64,000 bases of DNA from Zygnema cylindricum (taxonomy: Eukaryota > Streptophyta > Zygnematophyceae > Zygnematales > Zygnemataceae): contig JBBHKE010002292.1 in the NCBI GenBank assembly GCA_037447655.1, forward strand, positions 66,767-130,766, in the 5' to 3' direction. A model generated the notes under the pieces. It worked only from the letters and a program-made list of their open reading frames with translations, was not told the DNA's origin and ran no database searches. The translations under genes and the position numbers were made by a program. Shown here in pieces: positions 39,970-51,847 of the stretch (position 1 is its first letter; every line of letters starts with the position of its first letter).

Positions 39970-42900
39970 ATTAAGGTGAAAGTGAATTGAGAGGGGGTGA
40001 GTAAAAAAAACGGAGAGAGATAGAGGGAGAGGGAAAGCCCAAAAGAAAGGGAGAGGCGGATGGAGAGAGAGCCGATCTAGGGGAGGGAGAGGGAGATAGC
40101 CGACTTAAGGGAGAGGGATAGGGCAAATTTAGGGGAGAGAGAGAGGGATAAAATAGGAAAAATGAGAGGGAAAAGGAGAAGGAGAGGAAGAGAAAGGGTA
40201 TAAAAAGTTGAAAAGGGAAGGGAGAGGGAGAGGAAGAGAGAGAGGGAGGTGAGGAAGGCATAAAAAAGGAGAGGGCTTGGAGGAGGGAGATGCGGAGGGC
40301 AGAAAAAATGGAGAGGGAAAAGTGAGAGGGAGTGGGAAACGGAGAAGGGGCGTAAAAATGGGGAGAGAGGGAGAGGGTAGGAAAAATGGAGAAGAAAGAG
40401 GAGAGAGGGAGGGAAAGGGAGAGGGAATGGGAAAGGCAGAGTGGGAGGACAGAAAAATTTAAGACGGAAAGGAAGAGGAAGAGGGAGGGGGAGAAAAAAA
40501 AAGGGTTATGGAAAAGGGAGGGGGAGACAGTAGCAAAAACACAGAGGAAAGGGGAGGGAGAGGGAGAGAAAAGAGGGATAGGACAAAAGAAAGGGAGAGG
40601 GAAAATAAGAGGGAGAGGGAGAGTGAGAGGGCAGAAAAATAGAGAGGGGAATGAAGAGGAAGAGGGAGAGAGAGAGGGCAGGAAAATGGGAGGAAAGGAA
40701 GAGCAAAAGGAAGAGGGAGAGGGAGAGGGCGAGGGTAGAGAATAGGGTTAAGCAAAGGGAGCGGGAGCGGAAGAAGGAAAGGAAGAGGCCAGAAAAAATA
40801 TGGAGAGGGAAAACAAGAGGGAGAGGAAGAGGGAGAGGAAGAGGGAAAGGAAGAGGGAGAGAATAGAAAAAAAGGATAGGGAAAGGGAGAGATAGGGGAA
40901 AAGGGAAAATGAGAGGGGAAAGGCAAAAAAAAAGATAAGGGAAAATGAGAGGGGGAAGGCAAAAAAAAAGATAAGGAAAGGGAAAGAGAAGGAGAGGGCA
41001 AAAAAAAAGGATAGGGACAGGGAGAGGGGGAGGAGAGGGAGAGGGCAAAAATAAGAGATAGGAAAAGAGAGGGGGAGAGGAAGAGGGAGAGGGAGAGGGC
41101 GAGGGCAGAATGAAATGGAGAGGGAAAGGGAGAGTTAGAGGGAGAGGGAATAAATAAGGGGAAAGGGAAAGGGCGAGGGAGAGGAAGAGGGTGAGGAAGT
41201 GGAAGGGGAAAGGGAAAGGGAGAGGAAAAGGAAGAGGTGAAAAAAAAGGGACAAAGGGCGAGAGACAGGATGAGGGAGAGGGAGTGGGAGAGAGCAAAAA
41301 AAGTGGGGAAGGAGAGAGGGAGAGGCAAAACTAAGGGATAACTAAAGGGAGATGGAGAGGAAGAGGTAGAGGGAGAGGGCAAAGAAATTCGAGAGGGAAA
41401 GGGAGAGGAGAGGGCAAAGGAGAGGGAGAAGGAGAAGGAGAGGGAGAGAAAGTGGTAGAGGGCAAAAAAGTGATGGGGAAAGGGAGAGGGATAAGAAGAG
41501 GGCAGAAAAAAGGAAAGGGATAGGGAAAAGGAGAGGGAGAGGGCAAAGAGAACGGAGAGGGAAAGGGAGTGGGAGAGGAAGAGTGAGAGGGAGAAGACAC
41601 AAATAACGTAGAGGGAGAGGGAGAAGGAGAGGCTAGAAAAAGGGATAGGGAAAGGGAGAGGGAGAGGAAGAGGGAGGGGGAGGAGGGGAGGGCAGTTTCT
41701 CTCACCCTCCCTCTCCCCCCCCTCGCCCTCTCTCCCTCTCCCCTTTTTCCCCCTCTCTCCCTACCCCTCTCACTATCCCCCTCTCCTTCTCTCTCTCTCT
41801 GTTCCTCCCTCTCCCCCCTTCCCCCCCTCTCTCCCTCTCTCCATCTCTCCCTCTCGCTCTCTCTCCCCCTCTCTCCCTCTCTCCCTCTCCCTCTCTCCCT
41901 CTTCCCATCTCTCCCTCTCCTTTTCCCTCTCTCACTCTCTCCCTCACCCTCTCCCCTCCCTTTTTCTCCCACTCTCCCGCTCGCCCTCTCTCCATCTCCC
42001 TCTCTCTTCTTTCTCTTGATCCCTCTCTCCCTCTCTTTCTCTTTCCCTCTCACTCCCTATCATTTCATTCCCTGGGAAAAGAAAATAGAGAGGGAAAGGG
42101 AGAGGAAAAGGCGAAGGAGAGGGAGAAGGAGAAGGAGAGGGAGAGAGAGTGGTAAAAGGCAGAAAAAAGTGACAGTGAAAGGGAGAGGGATAAGGGGCAG
42201 AAAAAAGTGATAGGGATAGGGAAAAGGAGAGGGAAAGGGCAAAGAGAACTGAGAGGGAAAGGGAGTGGGAGAGGAAGAGCGAGAGGGAGAGGGAGAAGAC
42301 ACAAATAACGTAGAGGGAGAGGGAGAAGGAGAGGGCCGGGAAAAGGGATAGGGAAAGAGAGAGGGAGAGGAAGAGGGAGGGGGAGGAGGGGAGGAGGGGA
42401 GGAGGGGAGGAGAGTTACTCTCCCCCCCCCCCACCTCCCACCCCTCGCCCTCTCTCCTTTTTCCCCCTCCCTCCCTCCGCCCCCTCTCTCTCCCCCTCCT
42501 CTCTCCCTCCCTCTTCCTCCCAGTCTCCCCCTCCCTCTCTCCCTTTCCCCCTCTTTCTCTCTCCCTCTCTCCCTCTCTCCTTTCTCTCCCCCTCTCTTGA
42601 CCTCTCTCCCTCTCCCTCTCTTCCTCTTTCCATCTCCCCTCTCCTTCTCCCTCTCTCTCACTCTCTCCCTCACTCTCTCCCTCTCCCTTTTTCTCCCACT
42701 CTCCCTCTCCCTCTCTCTTCTTTCTCTTGATCCCTCTCTCCCTCTCTCTTTCTCCTTTCCTCGCCCTCATCTTTTCATTCCCCTCTTTTTCTCCCCATCT
42801 CTATCCCTCTATCTCCCTCTCTCCCAATCGCGGTCTCCCACTCCCTCTCTCTTTCCCTCTTTCTTTCTCCCACTCTCACTTCCTCTCTCTTTCCTCTACC

Positions 42901-43500
42901 CCTTTTTTTCTTCTTTACTCTCTCCCTCCCTCTCCCTCTCCCACCTTTTTTTCCTCTCCCTCTCTCTCTATCCCTCTCTATCCACTCACCCTCTCTATCC
43001 AATCTCTCTCTCTCTCCCTCTTTCTCCCTCGTTCTCTCACTTCCTCCCTATTTTTCTTTCTGCCCCTCTATTTCTTTTCTCCCTTTCTCTCCCTCTACCT
43101 TTCCCTCTCCCTCTTTCGACCCCCTTCTTTTCCCCCTCCCTCTCAGCCTCCCTTTCCCGCTCACTCTCCATCTCCTTCTTCCTCTCCCACCCCTTTCCTC
43201 CCCTACCTCTTCCTCCCTCTCACTCTCCCTTTCTCCCTCTCCTTCTCCCTTATCACTCATTTTCCCTCCTTCCCTCCCTGACTCTCTCTCCTCTCCCCTC
43301 CTTTAACCCTCCTTCTCCTTCCTTTGTCCCGTTCCCTCTTCCTTTCGATCCACTCCTCCCTCCTCCTCCCTTCCTCCTTCCCTGCTCCTCTCCCCCTCTC
43401 CCCCCTTCCCCCTCCCCCTTCCCCGCTTTCCCCCTCTCTCCCTCTCTCCCTCTCCCCCTCTCCCCCACCCCCTCTCTCCCCCTTTTCCTTTTCCATTCAG
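39970..43500. repeat. Alternating purine-rich and pyrimidine-rich tract
   Basis: The plus strand is purine-rich at 39970-41696, pyrimidine-rich at 41697-42059, purine-rich at 42075-42415 and pyrimidine-rich at 42416-43500. The middle two blocks and parts of their neighbours form a tandem duplication of about 700 bp: markers gaagacacaaataacgtaga (about 41593 and 42295) and tcttctttctcttgatccct (about 42005 and 42716) are each present twice. All long frames here are low-complexity artefacts. Confidence 0.9.
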
Positions 43501-43557
43501 ATGTCTTTACCGCCCTCCTTTTTATCATTTCTATGATTTAGGATTGAAAAATTAACA

Positions 43558-43962
43558 TCAAACAAGAGAATGATAATGGTTGCGCTCTCCCCACGTAAAG
43601 AGTTTTTGTTCAATATTGGAAGGTGTTTTGCGACCTACTATTTTTTTTACATGTAGTTTTTGCCCTGTGCTTGTAGTACCTGTTTAGTGTTTACTTATGC
43701 ATTTGTTGATTGTTGTTTTCATATCAAGGTCGACGTTAACAATAGCACTTGCTCACAATTTTTCAATTTTTATAAGTCAAAGCTAATTGACCGTCATGTT
43801 TCAGCAAATTGTATTAAATTTGTACCATTGTTTAATTAGATTGCTCACACTTTTTCATATGTCAATGCTAATCAACGGATTGGCCGTCATGTCTGAACAC
43901 AATTGTATCAATTTGCACCATTGTAAGTCGATGGTACAATTTTGTACATATCGAAGTAACGT
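43558..43962 (+). repeat. Left part of a dispersed repeat also found at 51027-51847
   Basis: It shares aacaagagaatgataatgg, ttggaaggtgttttgcgacc and aagtcgatggtacaattttg with 51027-51430. The copy is interrupted at 43963 by the element that follows and resumes at about 46085. Confidence 0.8.
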
Positions 43963-44822
43963 AGGGTACGTCCCCATGTATTAATGTGTCTACTTTTCTC
44001 TGTCTTTTTGCCCTAAAATTCAGGGAACTTTGACAAAAACTTTAGCCATACGAGAAAATCATCTATACCAAAGTAGAGTGAACGTCAATTCATACTTTGG
44101 ATGTACAACGTGTTTGTCGTCATGTGAACACATTTTGGCGTTTTCCCCTTTTAGACCCCCGGGCAAGAGAATCCAACCCAAAAAAGAACTTCATCCAAAA
44201 TCACCTCGAGGGGGTGATTTTAGTTCAAGTACCGCCCAAACATGAAATGAAAAACGACCCACACACCCGCCACAAGTGTGTGAAATTTTAGGACGAGGGA
44301 GAGTCCTCGCCATTTTTCTCCGTGCCCGTCAGGCGCAAGAACAGAAAAAAATTTGCAGGGGTCACGGACATCCACTTTTATTCAGGGGTCCTTTGCAAAA
44401 TTTTGCGCTATCGTCGCCTCTCCTCGCTCCCTCTCACACCATCTCTTTTATCACACACTTTTTAGAATGAGACACAACAATATTGGTATAAAATGAAAGA
44501 TCTTTTAAAAATATTATTTTTGACAATTTCTGGGTTTTTTTTTAATGACAAGTCGAGTGAGAAAAGTAGAAAAACGAAATCGAGAAACCAAGGCAGAAAG
44601 TTACTGAATCAGTGACGTCGACGTTGTCACAAATGAGCATGACATCACAATGTCACCAAACCTTAAACATCTGCAATTGGCCAATTTCACAAAAATCTAG
44701 ACGTCTACCACTGTCGATGTTTTTGTTGGCGTCACTAATCATCGAAAGATTTGTAGTCGGCTTCAATCGTCACAAGTTGTACCTACGTCTACAACCGTCA
44801 CATTTCAAAGTTCCGATTACTA

Positions 44823-45354
44823 CACAGCGCATCGTTATTAGTGTCAACGACACTAATTTGGGTTCTTAAAATTTTGATTTTTTTCCTCAAATAGGATACA
44901 TGATTTTAATTTTTCCTTGACGTTAATTAAGGTACCGTACAAAATAGCGTAAAGGACGAATTACAAAAATATCTAAATAGTGTGATGTACGGTCGATGTC
45001 AGACCGTACATAAATGTACCTTTTCAAGTGAAAATTTTAAAAGAAATGAGTTAAATCAGACGCGCACGCATAGGATCGTGCGCTAAAAAAACAGGATTGT
45101 TCTGACACGTAAATTAGTCTTACATGTACGGATATTTGAATTTCACGACGGCGTACGATTTTTAATATTTGGTACGGTTACATATATTAATGTATATACT
45201 CGTACAAGGAATATTCCATTTTTGTTGTTCCCAAATTAGCATAAACGCCGAAATTAGAATACATCTTTTTTTTTTCTAAATCTTAATTAGTGTCAATGAC
45301 GGTATATTTACTTCCACACTATTTAAACTTTGACACTAAAAACGATGCGAGGTG
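44823..45354. mobile_element. MITE family 2, copy 2
   Basis: The body is nearly the same as 37923-38461, with weathered ends (cacagcgcatcgttattag and aaaacgatgcgaggtg). TA flanks are present. It lies next to the following element. Confidence 0.85.
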
Positions 45355-45358
45355 TAGA

Positions 45359-45973
45359 GTTGGGTATCGAGGACCGTTTGCCGATATACGTCGATATATA
45401 TCGAATTTCAGGTACCCGATAATCGATATATCGCCTAGATATATCGAAAATCAAAATATCGCGATATATCGCCAATATATCGTATCGTCAATATATCGAG
45501 GCATTTAAAAAAAAAAACTAAATTTTTCACAGGTCTCCAAAGTCACGTGCCTTCGGACAAGGTGACCGTAAAATCTTTGCCGAAAAAAAGTACGGTTTTT
45601 TCCTGAAAGTCAGCAGAGTGAAGGAGATCTCTAAGGTTAATTAACGCGGTACACTTGTGAAGTACACGTACGTAATACGCAAGTACGGATTTACATACGA
45701 AAATGGTCGGTTTGTCAGTTACATTTTACGGCGTCTACCTTTAAGTCACGGAACGCAAATCACGTCGTACGTCGCGTATCAGACAATTTGTCTTTATCGC
45801 TAAAATAACATATTATATAAAATGTTAAATTTATAAAATACTATATATCGCGATATATATCGCGATGAATTATGTTGGTCTCTGTACCATATATCAAAGA
45901 TTCTTCTCGATCGATATTCGATATATCGAATATCGAAATTATCGCATTATGAAATTACCCGATACCCAACAAT
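45359..45973. mobile_element. MITE family 3, copy 2
   Basis: It runs from gttgggtatcgaggaccgtt to tacccgatacccaac, with cgatatatcg-rich arms. It aligns with 19638-20453 but lacks about 200 bp of that copy's interior. Confidence 0.75.
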
Positions 45974-46113
45974 ACCGATTACATTTCCGCACATAGGGAC
46001 GCTCTTCAAAGTAGTACAGAGAATCTTTGCTACAGTCCAAAATACTTTATCTACGTACCAATTACATGGGGACGTACCTTTAGTAACTTCTTGTGCCGAA
46101 CCAAATTGATTTA

Positions 46114-46859
46114 GGGTGACGTTCCATTAGGCGGTCCCAGTAAATGTACGGACAAGTCTACTGGCAGCGTTTACTGGAAGTCCGCTCCATTGTGTCGGGC
46201 CAGTAACAAACCTTCCTCAATTATGATTGGCGCCACGAAAGTTAGAGTCCAGATTCTAAAAATCTTGAAAAAAATCTACAAACGGAATATCTGTACGAAA
46301 TTTCTGAACCACTGGAGGTAATTAATGATTCGTACATAAAGTTTTCCGCTAGATTTTGATTTTGAAAGTGGAAATCAAAATGTCCAAACAGAATAGCAAG
46401 AAGACGCGACAAACTTTGAAGGTCGCGGCAAACTTTGAATGTCGGCGGATGTCAGACGAAGCGTGCTATGATATTTTCACGTGACCTGCATTCAACGTGG
46501 CAGGAGGCACATTGCATGTACGACGTGCACGCCTGTGATTGCTTATACAACGTAGATATTTTTTCTCCTTTTCACGTGTACCAATGGTAATGAATGGCAA
46601 TCATCTAGTGGGCCCCAACTCTCCTCCTCGAGGAGAGTTGGGGCCCACTAGATAATGTGCTCGATAGCTTCGCGGATCTCAAAAAGTGATACATCCAACG
46701 GTCAAGAATTACGCTTACATCATTGGAGCTTCTTGTCAGCTTTCTGGTAACGATGTTTCGTCCGACAAAAAAAAAATATGGTACAGCTCTGTACGACGCT
46801 GTACGAAAACGTACGGCGGCCAGTAACGAACCCCACTTTCGTCTAATGGAACGTCACCC
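46114..46859. mobile_element. Harbinger-like MITE with GGGTGACGTTCCATTAG ends
   Basis: The termini gggtgacgttccattag and ctaatggaacgtcaccc are perfect inverses and are flanked by TTA on both sides (46111-46113 and 46860-46862), the three-base target duplication of PIF/Harbinger elements. No transposase frame is present. Confidence 0.85.
46603..46653. repeat. Perfect 24 bp palindrome with a 3 base loop
   Basis: The arms atctagtgggccccaact plus ctcctc are exactly inverted across a ctc loop. It lies inside the Harbinger-like MITE, right of its centre. Confidence 0.95.
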
Positions 46860-47181
46860 TTATTCCTTTATTTAGTTTTATGCGAATATTTTATTTTACT
46901 AGTAAATCACACCTGTTACACGGGCATGGACTATGTCTTATTTTTCATGCCCTGTTACACGAACTTGGACAATGTTCAGTTTGTCTTTCCCGTTTTTCAT
47001 ACCCGTTCACTGTTTTAGACGTCCGTACGGGAATTTGTAGATGCGACCCAGAACAACACAACGATTGACGCAAACCGGTTGACAGGATCGAGCAGCAACC
47101 AAGATCTAACCTGGATAGTGTCCCGTTTATCATGCCTTTTGACACGCGCATGGACCGCGTCCTGTTTATCAAAACATCTAA

Positions 47182-47961
47182 GGGTGTGTCCCCATGTACT
47201 TGTAACTTAGCGAAACTGCTTTGTATTTTAGCGCGGATCCGCCGGACCTGCTGTTCAAGTGTCCCTATGTCTGTAAGGACGAAATCGTAACTTACGCTTG
47301 TGACGATTGTATACGTCGACAGTACCTGTGACGGTTGTCAACGTCTACAATCTATGGTCGCACGTTGTTTTTTGTGCATGCCTTTGATGTCGCATGTCTT
47401 ACCGTGACATTGTAGACGTAGCGCCTTCCAGCCTGTGCAATTTCACGGTCGAAGAAGATGCGCTTTGTCTTCGCGTCGCCTGTCCGCTCGACGTGAAATG
47501 GAATCGGAATTTGAAGACCCCTGCAAAAAAAGAAATCTGTACTAGACGAAAACGGACAAATCTAAACAAATTGTGTACTTGTTTTTGTCGTATTAGAACG
47601 CAAACGGACAAAACATAGCGAACTATGTACTTTTCTTTGTCTTTGGAAATCGTAGGATTTTTGTCGAAATTTACGGCACGTGCGAAAATATGTTCCTATT
47701 TGTCAAACGAAAAAACCTAATTTTAAATCACATCGCGCATGTGTTTTAAAGATAAGGTTGAAGATGACGTTTTTTGTCGTCGAAGTGGGTCGAAAAGCAT
47801 AAGACGACAACTTTTCGTACATCCTAAGTTCAGGGATGACGCAAATTGTACTCTACAAATTTGCGATTCCTTCGTACGGTTGCAACTTAGGCAGTACGGC
47901 GCTAAGTTTTACAGCAAAACGACAGGAAAAAACCCTTACTTATGCACATGGGGACACACCC
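47182..47961. mobile_element. Harbinger-like MITE with GGGTGTGTCCCCATGTAC ends
   Basis: The left end gggtgtgtccccatgtac matches an inverted gcacatggggacacaccc at the right end. TAA flanks both sides (47179-47181 and 47962-47964). The ends resemble those of the element at 43963. Confidence 0.85.
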
Positions 47962-48904
47962 TAAGTAATTTTTGTACTATTCAAGACGTCCGTACGGGCA
48001 TTTGTAGACGCGACCCTTAACGACACAACAATTGACGAAAAATCGGACGGTCACGAACGAAGGATAGACGGATGAAGACGCATTACTGCAGGTGGCGGTT
48101 TCATGATGAGTTCAAAGGTAGGTGAAAGTAGGCCCTTACAATATGACCTTAAGACCCATATTGTATTAGGACCTATTCGGACCAATTAGAACATTTGGAC
48201 CAAAAATTGGACCAATTAAAACATTCGGACCAAAAAAATTTGTTTACACCGTCAGATTCGGACGATCGGACGGTCGCTGATCAAAGTAGCGATCTAAGAC
48301 GATCACATGAAAAGCCCATAACACAACTCACGATAAAGGCGCCGACCAAAGGCCTACCATAAAAACGCCTACTTTTGAACTATGGTTTCATCTATATTCA
48401 TTGACAGGTTCGAGCAACCAAGATCTACGGTTAAAAACGATTGCCGGGGGGGTACTTTGAATGTGACCTGATCGTTGAGGTCGCCCAAAGGACAAAGCTA
48501 CCCGTTTGCTGACGTCGGCCGGGAGACACGCTGTTTACGGGTGCAGACGGACGGAAAGTCGGCCTATTTAAAGGTTTCCTTGCGGACAACCAAAGGTCTA
48601 TAATTTTAATAAAGATGTACAAATATCCGATGAGTCTTGTCCTTGCATTTGAAGTCTTAAACCGAACTGATTTCTTTGTCGGCCGCAAATCGAAATACGT
48701 CATACGAACGTCAAAGAAGTATTAATTGGCGTTCTTTGGGACTTCGGACGACTGGCATAAGTCCAAGAAAGTATTCCAGTCGACAAACACATGAGAAATA
48801 GCAAGTACCACAGTAAATTTAGTCCAACTGTGGTGGCTCTCGTCCTCTTTCGAGTGAATTTATAGTGCGGCCTGTACTTCTGCACTGTACTGTACTGTAC
48901 TGTA

Positions 48905-49121
48905 CACCGTGTATCGCTATTAGTGTTAATGTTTTTTGCGCCACTTAAAACATATTTTCTCCGTACACGTTGGTCGGATTGTGGATCTGACGGTTGCGAT
49001 TGAAAAGTAAGATTCTCAGCTTCAGATTGGCAGTCTCAAACTGAAAATCGGACAAGTGTGTACGGAGAAAAGATGTTTTAAGTGACGAAAAAACTATTAA
49101 CCCTAATCGCGATACACGGTG
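48905..49121. mobile_element. MITE family 1 copy in the left duplicate
   Basis: The termini caccgtgtatcgctattagt and ctaatcgcgatacacggtg are flanked by TA. The same insertion is present in the right duplicate at 54298, so it predates the duplication. Confidence 0.85.
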
Positions 49122-50450
49122 TAGTTTTGGACTTTCCAGCGACTTGTAGGCCAGATACCGAATATATGAAACAGTATTATTTTATCCAGATTTACAATAT
49201 TCAATCGAAGATTTGCACGATACTGTGTTTGATTTTTAGCGGCTGTTAGCAAGGCAAAAATCTGCAAACCGCGAAGCACCCTCCAAGCTCCAGCTTTCTT
49301 GGTGTTCTTTCCATCCGGTCAGCTGGATAGTCACGTGGTTCACATTTTTGGACAGTTAGAATCTTTCTTGGAGATTGTCAAACATAGAATCGATATTCCG
49401 GTTCAGTTGCCTTGGATATTATTTACGTACTGTACTTGCAAAATGCCAATACGGTATACTAAATCAATAAGCCGTCAAGTCCACATTAGTATCTGTATGC
49501 CACTGCATTAAACGATATATTGTGAAGCTACGCCTGTGTACCAAACCGGTTATATGCACACTATAATGTGTTACAATCTGAAAAATAAGCGATATTCTTA
49601 TGGAATTGATTCTACCATAGCACTTGTTCTTTGTTCGAGGCACAGATGCCGTTTAGGATTTTCCGAGCATGTCGGCCAATAAGCGCCGGCATGAATTTCT
49701 TTTTTACGCCGTTCGATTGCCCTGGAAGTCGCGCGATATCACGACCGTTTCAATATGATGTACAACATTTTTACATCATAAGTAGGTGATGTTGCTGGCT
49801 GCAAGATATCCTGTACAATGTACTCTTGTTCAGAGATACAAAGTGAAAAGAAATGGTAGAATGAAACAGGAAGGCTCTTTTGCACCTCCACACTATTTTA
49901 GTTGAAACATTGAAAAGTTAACTCATTGAGGGCAGGATAGTTTACTGGAAAGTCTCACAGTATTCTTTTTACCTTTTTCTTTTTTTTGAAGCCAATGTTA
50001 TTTTAGGATAATCTCTTCATTTCCTCTGTTCTTTACTTCTTTTACATGAGATTGCGTCATAAAAGGCTTAAGCATCTTTTTTCCTTTTAAAATATACTTT
50101 TTAACTCTTTTTCTTTCGTTTTCTAAATTGTCAGTCTTTTAAAAAAATTGGTCTTCCAAATTGAATTTGTGCTGACATTGTCTCCAAACCAGCTTTTAAA
50201 AATCACGTCTGTGTAATATTTAGCTTTTTAAGCTTCTCACCATTCTTCTCCCTTTTGTAACTCTGAGGACCAGTTGCTGGTTCTAATGGCTGTTCTTCTA
50301 AAGAGATTCTATTCATCTTTTATTTGACAGTTCTGTTGTGATTAACTAAGGAGGTGTCATCCATTCTTTGAGTGTTTTCAAGCGAGCTTTGTCTCTTGAT
50401 TTTACACTTTTTAAGACAAGAATAATCCTTTTAAAGCAAGATTAACCTCA

Positions 50451-50701
50451 ATGGATGCCCTAATGAGTAAAAGTTTCAATATTACCAGCTCCTACTTTTC
50501 TGCAACAGCTCAATTTTCCGGCAAAACCGACAGCTCTAATGTTTGTTGTTTTAAGCGAAACATAACCAACCAACTAGTAGTTAAACTGACAGATAAACTA
50601 TCACAAGGTTATGTGCGTCAAAGACAGCGGAGAAGTTATGGAGGCTGTATGGTTAGGATGGAGGGAGGAGAAGGAAGTGGCCAAGGAAAAGTTGTTACTG
50701 G
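50451..50701 (+). pseudogene. Truncated exon 1 duplicate of the UVR-ApaG gene
   Basis: The frame [20 protein letters not shown] onward matches the intact gene at 56860 for about 83 codons, with few changes (F for L at residue 16, KR for RQ near residue 35). At base 50702 the match stops and the sequence becomes a reversed, uncomplemented copy of 57261-57058, then a gap. The frame therefore ends artificially after about 10 unrelated codons. This could be a true truncated paralogue or a second full gene that is misassembled here. Confidence 0.8.
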
Positions 50702-50905
50702 CCTGTATTTGTTTTTAGGTGAGAATTCTTAGAATTCGTTAAATTCTGAGTGGAGAAAGCGACAGCGGAGATAGTTGACGGCTAAGTTTTCAGCGTTGTA
50801 AAGTCTTTGAAAATGTAAACAAAGTTGTAGAAGAGGTCTTCAAGGTCGTGGAGGTCATTGTTGAAAAGGAACCGGTGAAGGAAGAGGAGGGAGGTAGGAT
50901 TGGTA
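50702..50905. other. Mirror (reversed, not complemented) copy of 57058-57261, likely assembly artefact
   Basis: Base 50702 pairs with 57261 and base 50905 with 57058, reading one forward and the other backward on the same strand. I checked many consecutive 10-base blocks and found no mismatch. The segment abuts the N gap. Confidence 0.95.
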
Positions 50906-50915
50906 NNNNNNNNNN
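50906..50915. other. Assembly gap of 10 Ns
   Basis: Ten Ns; the true length of missing sequence is unknown. Confidence 1.
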
Positions 50916-51026
50916 GGTAGCTGAATGTTACCATGTTTAAACTAAGTTAACACAATACTGTACTGGTTGTTAGGCAATTAATCGTAACTGTATAACTTTT
51001 ATACACTCATTTATGTGTTACATTGA

Positions 51027-51847
51027 ACAAGAGAATGATAATGGTAGCGCTCTTTTCACATAAAGAGTTTTTATCCAATATTGGAAGGTGTTTTGCGACC
51101 TGCTGTTTTTTTACATGTAGATTTTGCCTTGTGGCCGTAGTGCCCGTTTAGTGTTTACTTTTGCATTCGTTGGTTGTTGTTTTCTTATGAAGGTTTGACG
51201 TTAAAAATTTCAAAAATCACAATAGTTGCTCACAAATTTTCAATTTTTATGAGTCAAAATTGATTTGCCGTCATGTTGAACAAATCGTATTAAATTTGTT
51301 CCATTGTGTATTTACTCACATATTTTCAATATGTCAATGCTAATTAACGGATTGTTGGTCATGTCATAACACAATTGAATCAAATTTGTACCATTGTAAG
51401 TCGATGGTACAATTTTGTACAAATCGAAGTAACCTCTTATGTTGAACCAAATTGATTTACTTGTTAATTTAGTTATGTATCGTTTATATAGTTATATACA
51501 AATATTGGTTGTTGTTTTCATATGAAGGTTGACGTTAAAAATTTAAAAAATCAGAATAGTTGCTCACAAATTTTCAATTTTTATGAGTCAAAACTGATTT
51601 GCCGTCATGTTGAACAAATTGTATTGAATTTGTTCCATTGTGTATTTACTCACATATTTTCAATATGTGAATGCTAATCAACGGATTGGCGGTCATGTCG
51701 GAACACAATTGCATCAAATTTGTACCATTGTAAGTCGATGGTACAATTTTGTACAAATCGAAGTAACCTCTTGTGTTGAACCAAATTGATTTACTTGTTA
51801 ATTTAGTTATGTATCGTTTATATAGTTATATTCAAATATTTTATTTT
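51027..51847 (+). repeat. Dispersed repeat with an internal 330 bp tandem duplication
   Basis: 51183-51484 and 51516-51823 repeat each other (markers tcacaaattttcaatttttat and aagtcgatggtacaattttg). The first part also matches 43558-43962. It serves as the empty-site reference for the nested insertions at 43963 and 46114. Confidence 0.85.

Larger units (their letters stand above)
43963..46085. mobile_element. Harbinger-like element with GGGTACGTCCCCATGTA ends, carrying two nested MITEs
   Basis: The left end gggtacgtccccatgta is inverted at the right end as tacatggggacgtacc. MITE family 2 (44823-45354) and MITE family 3 (45359-45973) lie inside it. The uninterrupted target is seen at about 51430 and 51760. 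The exact duplicated target bases are not clear. Confidence 0.7.
48612..50701 (+). repeat. Segmental duplication, left copy (5' region of the UVR-ApaG gene)
   Basis: It aligns with 52862-57110 once three insertions in the right copy are removed. It covers the upstream region and most of exon 1. It lacks the MITE family 3, LINE and second MITE family 1 insertions of the right copy. Confidence 0.9.

Noticed and set aside
40459-43541. Long Ser/Pro/Leu/Phe-rich and Arg/Glu/Gly-rich open frames (up to 314 codons)
   Set aside because: They come from stop-free purine or pyrimidine tracts, occur in several frames at once, and show no domain.
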